Origin: a virus
IMG/VR virus record: IMGVR_UViG_3300034105_002222
Coordinates: 1 to 30,528 of that record
DNA: 30,528 bases
Reading direction: 5' to 3' (one strand)
Below the pieces are notes generated by a model that ran no database searches, was not told where the DNA came from, and saw only the letters and a list, made by a program, of their open reading frames with translations. Both the position numbers and the translations under genes were made by a program. Each line of letters opens with the position of its first letter. Positions within the stretch are counted from its first letter, which is position 1. Positions 28,288 to 30,528 of this stretch are shown piece after piece.

Positions 28288-28497
28288 TCACTTCGTGGCG
28301 CGTTGGACATTCTTCGCGGGACGGGCGTCGGCACGCTCGATGACGGGCTCGACGACGGGCTCGGGGGCGGCGACGAACGTGGCCAGGCCGCTGTCGACGA
28401 GGTGGCGGGCCATCCCCTCGGGGAACGACACGACGGCACCGGCCTGGTGATCGCCCCAATAGGAGCGGAACTTGATCGAGAGCGAAGGCATGGACAT
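28288..28497 (-). CDS. Small protein after capsid terminator
   Basis: A 69-residue protein: MSMPSLSIKFRSYWGDHQAG, then AVVSFPEGMARHLVDSGLAT. AGGAG precedes the ATG. It shares with the 46-residue protein at 26599 the pattern strand, W, G, then F.....A..L...G.A, a frequent small phage fold. The C-terminus is polar, Ala/Pro/Val-rich. Its ribosome site lies straight after the U-tract of the capsid terminator, so it is only expressed by readthrough or a promoter not seen here. Confidence 0.65.
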   Translation of the reverse strand: MSMPSLSIKFRSYWGDHQAGAVVSFPEGMARHLVDSGLATFVAAPEPVVEPVIERADARPAKNVQRATK

Positions 28498-28508
28498 CGG
28501 GGGCTCCT

Positions 28509-28550
28509 GAAAGAAAAACGGCCGGGCGAGGTTGGTTCCTCGCCCGGCCG
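28509..28550 (-). terminator. Strong intrinsic terminator after the capsid gene
   Basis: On the minus strand CGGCCGGGCGAGG, loop AACCAA, CCTCGCCCGGCCG: a perfect 13-bp stem followed by TTTTTCTTTC. It is the only textbook rho-independent terminator noticed in the window. Placed 31 bases after the major capsid stop and before the connector genes, it would limit transcription into the tail genes while keeping capsid mRNA high. Confidence 0.9.
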
Positions 28551-28581
28551 CGGAGAGTCACGGGCGGATGATGGGATGGGA

Positions 28582-29802
28582 TCAGCTGGTGGCCTGGACG
28601 ATCGCACCGGCGTACTCGGGGCCGTGGTTGCTCAGACCGAACCGGCCGTGAGCGAGGAAGACCGTCTGGTTTTCGCGGGCCTTGAGTTCGCGGAGCGGGG
28701 TGACCGAGAGCTCCTTCCGCATGGCCAGCGCGGTGGTCATGCGGTAGGCACCGTACACGGCGAGGACGTTGGCTGGCAGAGCGTCGGTCTTGAACACCGG
28801 AACTCCCCACACGCTCATCGTCGGAGCGCCACCGCCGACCATCGGCTGGACGAACCGCGTCCCCTCGAGGGCGAGGAGTTGGCCCCAGCCGGCGGCCGAA
28901 ACGACCCAGGCGAAGTCCCCCATCACCATCGGATCGATGGAGCCGATGACGGCTCCGACGTTGGCCGCGGAAATGTTTCCGCCGACGGCCACGGTCGCCT
29001 TCCGGCCGGCTGCGATGCCGGCGTAGAGCCCGGCGATCGAGTTGCCGGCATGGCCTGCCAGCCAGGTCGAATCGTAAAACTTGGCGTAGGCGTTGCCGAT
29101 GAACTGCGTGACGTAGCTGGCAACGTCGATGGGCGAATCGTCCAGCAGGTTGTTGCTGACATCGACCTCGGCCTTCGCGTCGTAGACGGTCAGCGTCACC
29201 TTCGAGGTCGTCGGATCCTGCGCGGTGGGCGCGGTGTTCTCGGCCACGAAGTCGGCAGTCACCGCCCCGAGCTTCGGGACGTCGACCGTCCGGCTGTTGG
29301 TGTTGAGCGTGAGCGCGAGTTGCGCCCCGATCGACTGCCGGTTGATGACGTTGACGATCTCGTTGTACAAGTCCACCGGCGGGTTGAACTCGGGGCCGGC
29401 ACCGGCGGAGCCGGTCTCGGACAGGGCCCGGGCGTTCACCGTGCCATCACGGAGGCCGCGGAGATACTGCGACACGCGGAGAAGGCGGGCCTCGTCGGAG
29501 TAGACCGTCCGGCCGAAGTTGGTCAGCTGCTGGGCCTGGGCCTGCTCGCCCTCGCCAGAGCCTCGGCGGTCGGCAGCGTTGCTGGCCGCGCGAGTCATCC
29601 GGGCGAGACGCGCGTCGGTGGCATTCTCCCGCTCGAGCTCCGCCGACACGGCATCGGCCCGGGCTTCGAGCTCACCAAGGCGGCCGAGGTTGTCGGCCTG
29701 CTCCTGGTCACTCTCGGGGGCGGCGGAGCGGAGGGCCTCGATGTCCCCGTGGATCTTCGATGCCTCGTCCTGGAGCTTGCGGCGGTTGCTGACGGGATTC
29801 AT
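28582..29802 (-). CDS. Major capsid protein (HK97 fold)
   Basis: A 406-residue protein with a coiled-coil N-terminal scaffold domain (residues 1-70: NRRKLQDEASKIHGDIEALR, then NLGRLGELEARADAVSAELE) that the protease should remove, then a linker (DRRGSGEGEQAQAQQLTNFG) and the HK97-type shell domain. In that domain LYNEIVNVINRQS, FIGNAYAKFYDSTWLAG, MGDFAWVVSAAGWGQLLALE and GVPVFKTDALPANVLAVYGAY, and the C-terminal FLAHGRFGLSNHGPEYAGAI, are typical in spacing. GGAG precedes the ATG. It is followed by a strong terminator. Confidence 0.93.
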   Translation of the reverse strand: MNPVSNRRKLQDEASKIHGDIEALRSAAPESDQEQADNLGRLGELEARADAVSAELERENATDARLARMTRAASNAADRRGSGEGEQAQAQQLTNFGRTVYSDEARLLRVSQYLRGLRDGTVNARALSETGSAGAGPEFNPPVDLYNEIVNVINRQSIGAQLALTLNTNSRTVDVPKLGAVTADFVAENTAPTAQDPTTSKVTLTVYDAKAEVDVSNNLLDDSPIDVASYVTQFIGNAYAKFYDSTWLAGHAGNSIAGLYAGIAAGRKATVAVGGNISAANVGAVIGSIDPMVMGDFAWVVSAAGWGQLLALEGTRFVQPMVGGGAPTMSVWGVPVFKTDALPANVLAVYGAYRMTTALAMRKELSVTPLRELKARENQTVFLAHGRFGLSNHGPEYAGAIVQATS

Positions 29803-29898
29803 CGGGGATCTCCGTGGGGCGGTGTGCGGTGTCGACGATGACGCACGATCACGGAGAAGCCGATGTCGGTGAAGTTTCGGTGGTAACGTACAACCGTC

Positions 29899-30162
29899 TT
29901 ACTTCCGGCAGCCGCAGGGGCAGTCCTTATCGCATCGCATCTCGATGCGTCCGTCCGGTCGATAGATGCCCGCCTGGCACTTCCCCGCACACCCACACTT
30001 CGCCGGTGCCGGTGCCGGGGGCGGCGTCGGTGCCGTCTCCGGGGCGAGCGAAGCGTAAGCCGCGGCGACGGCCGCGGCGGCGCGTGGGGGCTCGCGGTCG
30101 ATCTCCTGCGGGTCGGCGGAGAGGGAGGCCAACAGGGCGAGGATCGAGCGGTACAACGTCAT
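29899..30162 (-). CDS. Small Cys-rich protein with hydrophobic N-terminus
   Basis: Starts at the ATG at 30162, whose first base overlaps the stop of the gene before (TGATG). 87 residues: a hydrophobic N-terminus (TLYRSILALLASLSA), an Ala/Pro-rich middle (APETAPTPPPAPAPAK) and a cysteine-rich end (CGCAGKCQAGIYRPDGRIEM, then CDKDCPCGC). Signal-like or membrane-anchored, with possible metal binding or disulphides. It is located between the small membrane genes and the capsid gene. A spanin-like or virion-surface role is conceivable but not shown. Confidence 0.65.
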   Translation of the reverse strand: MTLYRSILALLASLSADPQEIDREPPRAAAAVAAAYASLAPETAPTPPPAPAPAKCGCAGKCQAGIYRPDGRIEMRCDKDCPCGCRK

Positions 30163-30437
30163 CACCAGCCCTCCCCGTGGTCAACGACCCGATGCCCCTC
30201 GGCGTCAACCGACGGCGCGTGGACAAGCTGCCGGCCGTCGGCCTGCGGCGGTGCGGGCTCGGCGGCCATCGCGGCCCACAAGCCCAGCCGGGCCGCGATC
30301 CGGGCCAGCCGGCCGACGGCGGCGAGGACCGGCCGTTGCGGCGTCGGGTTGATCGGTGACGACGGGCTGGAGCCGAGCCACCAGCCGAGGGCCAGGGCGA
30401 CGAGGACGGTGGAGACGAGCTTGCGGTCGACGATCAT
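30162..30437 (-). CDS. Small membrane protein near window seam
   Basis: A 91-residue protein: MIVDRKLVSTVLVALALGWW, then LGSSPSSPINPTPQRPVLAA, an Arg/Ala-rich helix (VGRLARIAARLGLWAAMA) and an end EGHRVVDHGEGW. Residues 8-24 form a membrane segment. A short membrane anchor, RPVL.A.GRLA..AARLGLW and a terminal VxxHGxGW are features I recall from planctomycete phage proteins. Role unknown, maybe in lysis. It overlaps the next gene by one base. Confidence 0.65.
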   Translation of the reverse strand: MIVDRKLVSTVLVALALGWWLGSSPSSPINPTPQRPVLAAVGRLARIAARLGLWAAMAAEPAPPQADGRQLVHAPSVDAEGHRVVDHGEGW

Positions 30438-30444
30438 GGCGGCC

Positions 30445-30528
30445 TCAGGGAGCGAGGGAGTAGGTATTGGCGACGGCCTCTGGTGCGGGCTGGAACCACT
30501 GGCCGTGATCGATCGGCACCGGCTCCCA
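30445..30528 (-). CDS. C-terminal fragment of a gene entering from the right edge
   Basis: On the minus strand the frame WEPVPIDHGQWFQPAPEAVA, then NTYSLAP and a stop at 30445, has G/C at most third codon positions (22 of 27), so it is coding. Its start lies beyond the window. If the two ends are joined, this could be the end of the small hydrophobic protein of 1-313, but an exact join leaves it out of phase by one frame. Two more bases at the seam would fuse them in frame into about 132 residues. Confidence 0.55.
   Translation of the reverse strand, partial: WEPVPIDHGQWFQPAPEAVANTYSLAP

Noticed and set aside
28249-29841. 530-codon plus-strand open frame opposite the capsid gene
   Set aside because: Mirror of the capsid frame, runs across the terminator and several genes; no family features.
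1-30528. CRISPR array, insertion sequence or rRNA
   Set aside because: No regularly spaced repeats, transposase motifs or rRNA-like stretches were seen.

Overview
The window looks like the genome of a temperate, siphovirus-like (HK97-type) tailed phage of high G+C, either as excised/virion DNA or as an arbitrarily opened circular contig. It has one copy each of the small and large terminase, portal, prohead protease, HK97-fold capsid, head-tail connectors, tail chaperones, a short tape measure, a recombination/replication set and a tyrosine integrase. No clearly bacterial gene is present. The host is most likely a planctomycete. That is inference from memory of protein families I associate with Planctomycetes (the cysteine-rich proteins at 20748-21248, 21248-21682 and 11126-11485, and the small protein at 30162-30437), not a search result.

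Layout. Almost everything is transcribed leftwards (minus strand). An early promoter at about 16491-16520, flanked by two near-identical palindromic operators, points into the early block (16300 down to about 8827). This holds small HTH and ribbon-helix proteins, a Sak4-type RecA-like ATPase, an SSB-like protein with an acidic tip, a winged-helix replication initiator carrying candidate origin repeats, two secreted proteins either side of a tRNA-like element, and a RusA resolvase. Next come a fibre block (8812-6304, collagen-like and beta-repeat proteins), the HNH/terminase/portal/protease packaging block (6294-455), and a small membrane protein running off the left edge. The series resumes at the right edge with small membrane or secreted proteins, the major capsid protein (29802-28582) followed by a strong terminator, head-tail connectors, tail proteins, a predicted frameshifted chaperone pair, the tape measure (24778-23303) and minor tail proteins. 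A distal accessory set follows: metallophosphoesterase, dNMP kinase and small proteins, down to 18634.

Only 17007-18647 is on the plus strand: integrase plus three small genes, the likely lysogeny/accessory segment. Divergent from it, a small MerR/excisionase-like HTH gene (16806-16576) sits just upstream of the early operators. No cI-like repressor and no endolysin could be recognised.

Protease and capsid genes are normally close together. Here they lie at opposite window ends in compatible orientation, so the simplest reading is a circularly permuted genome. Joined exactly end to end, the two edge reading frames miss by one phase, so a few bases may be missing at the seam.
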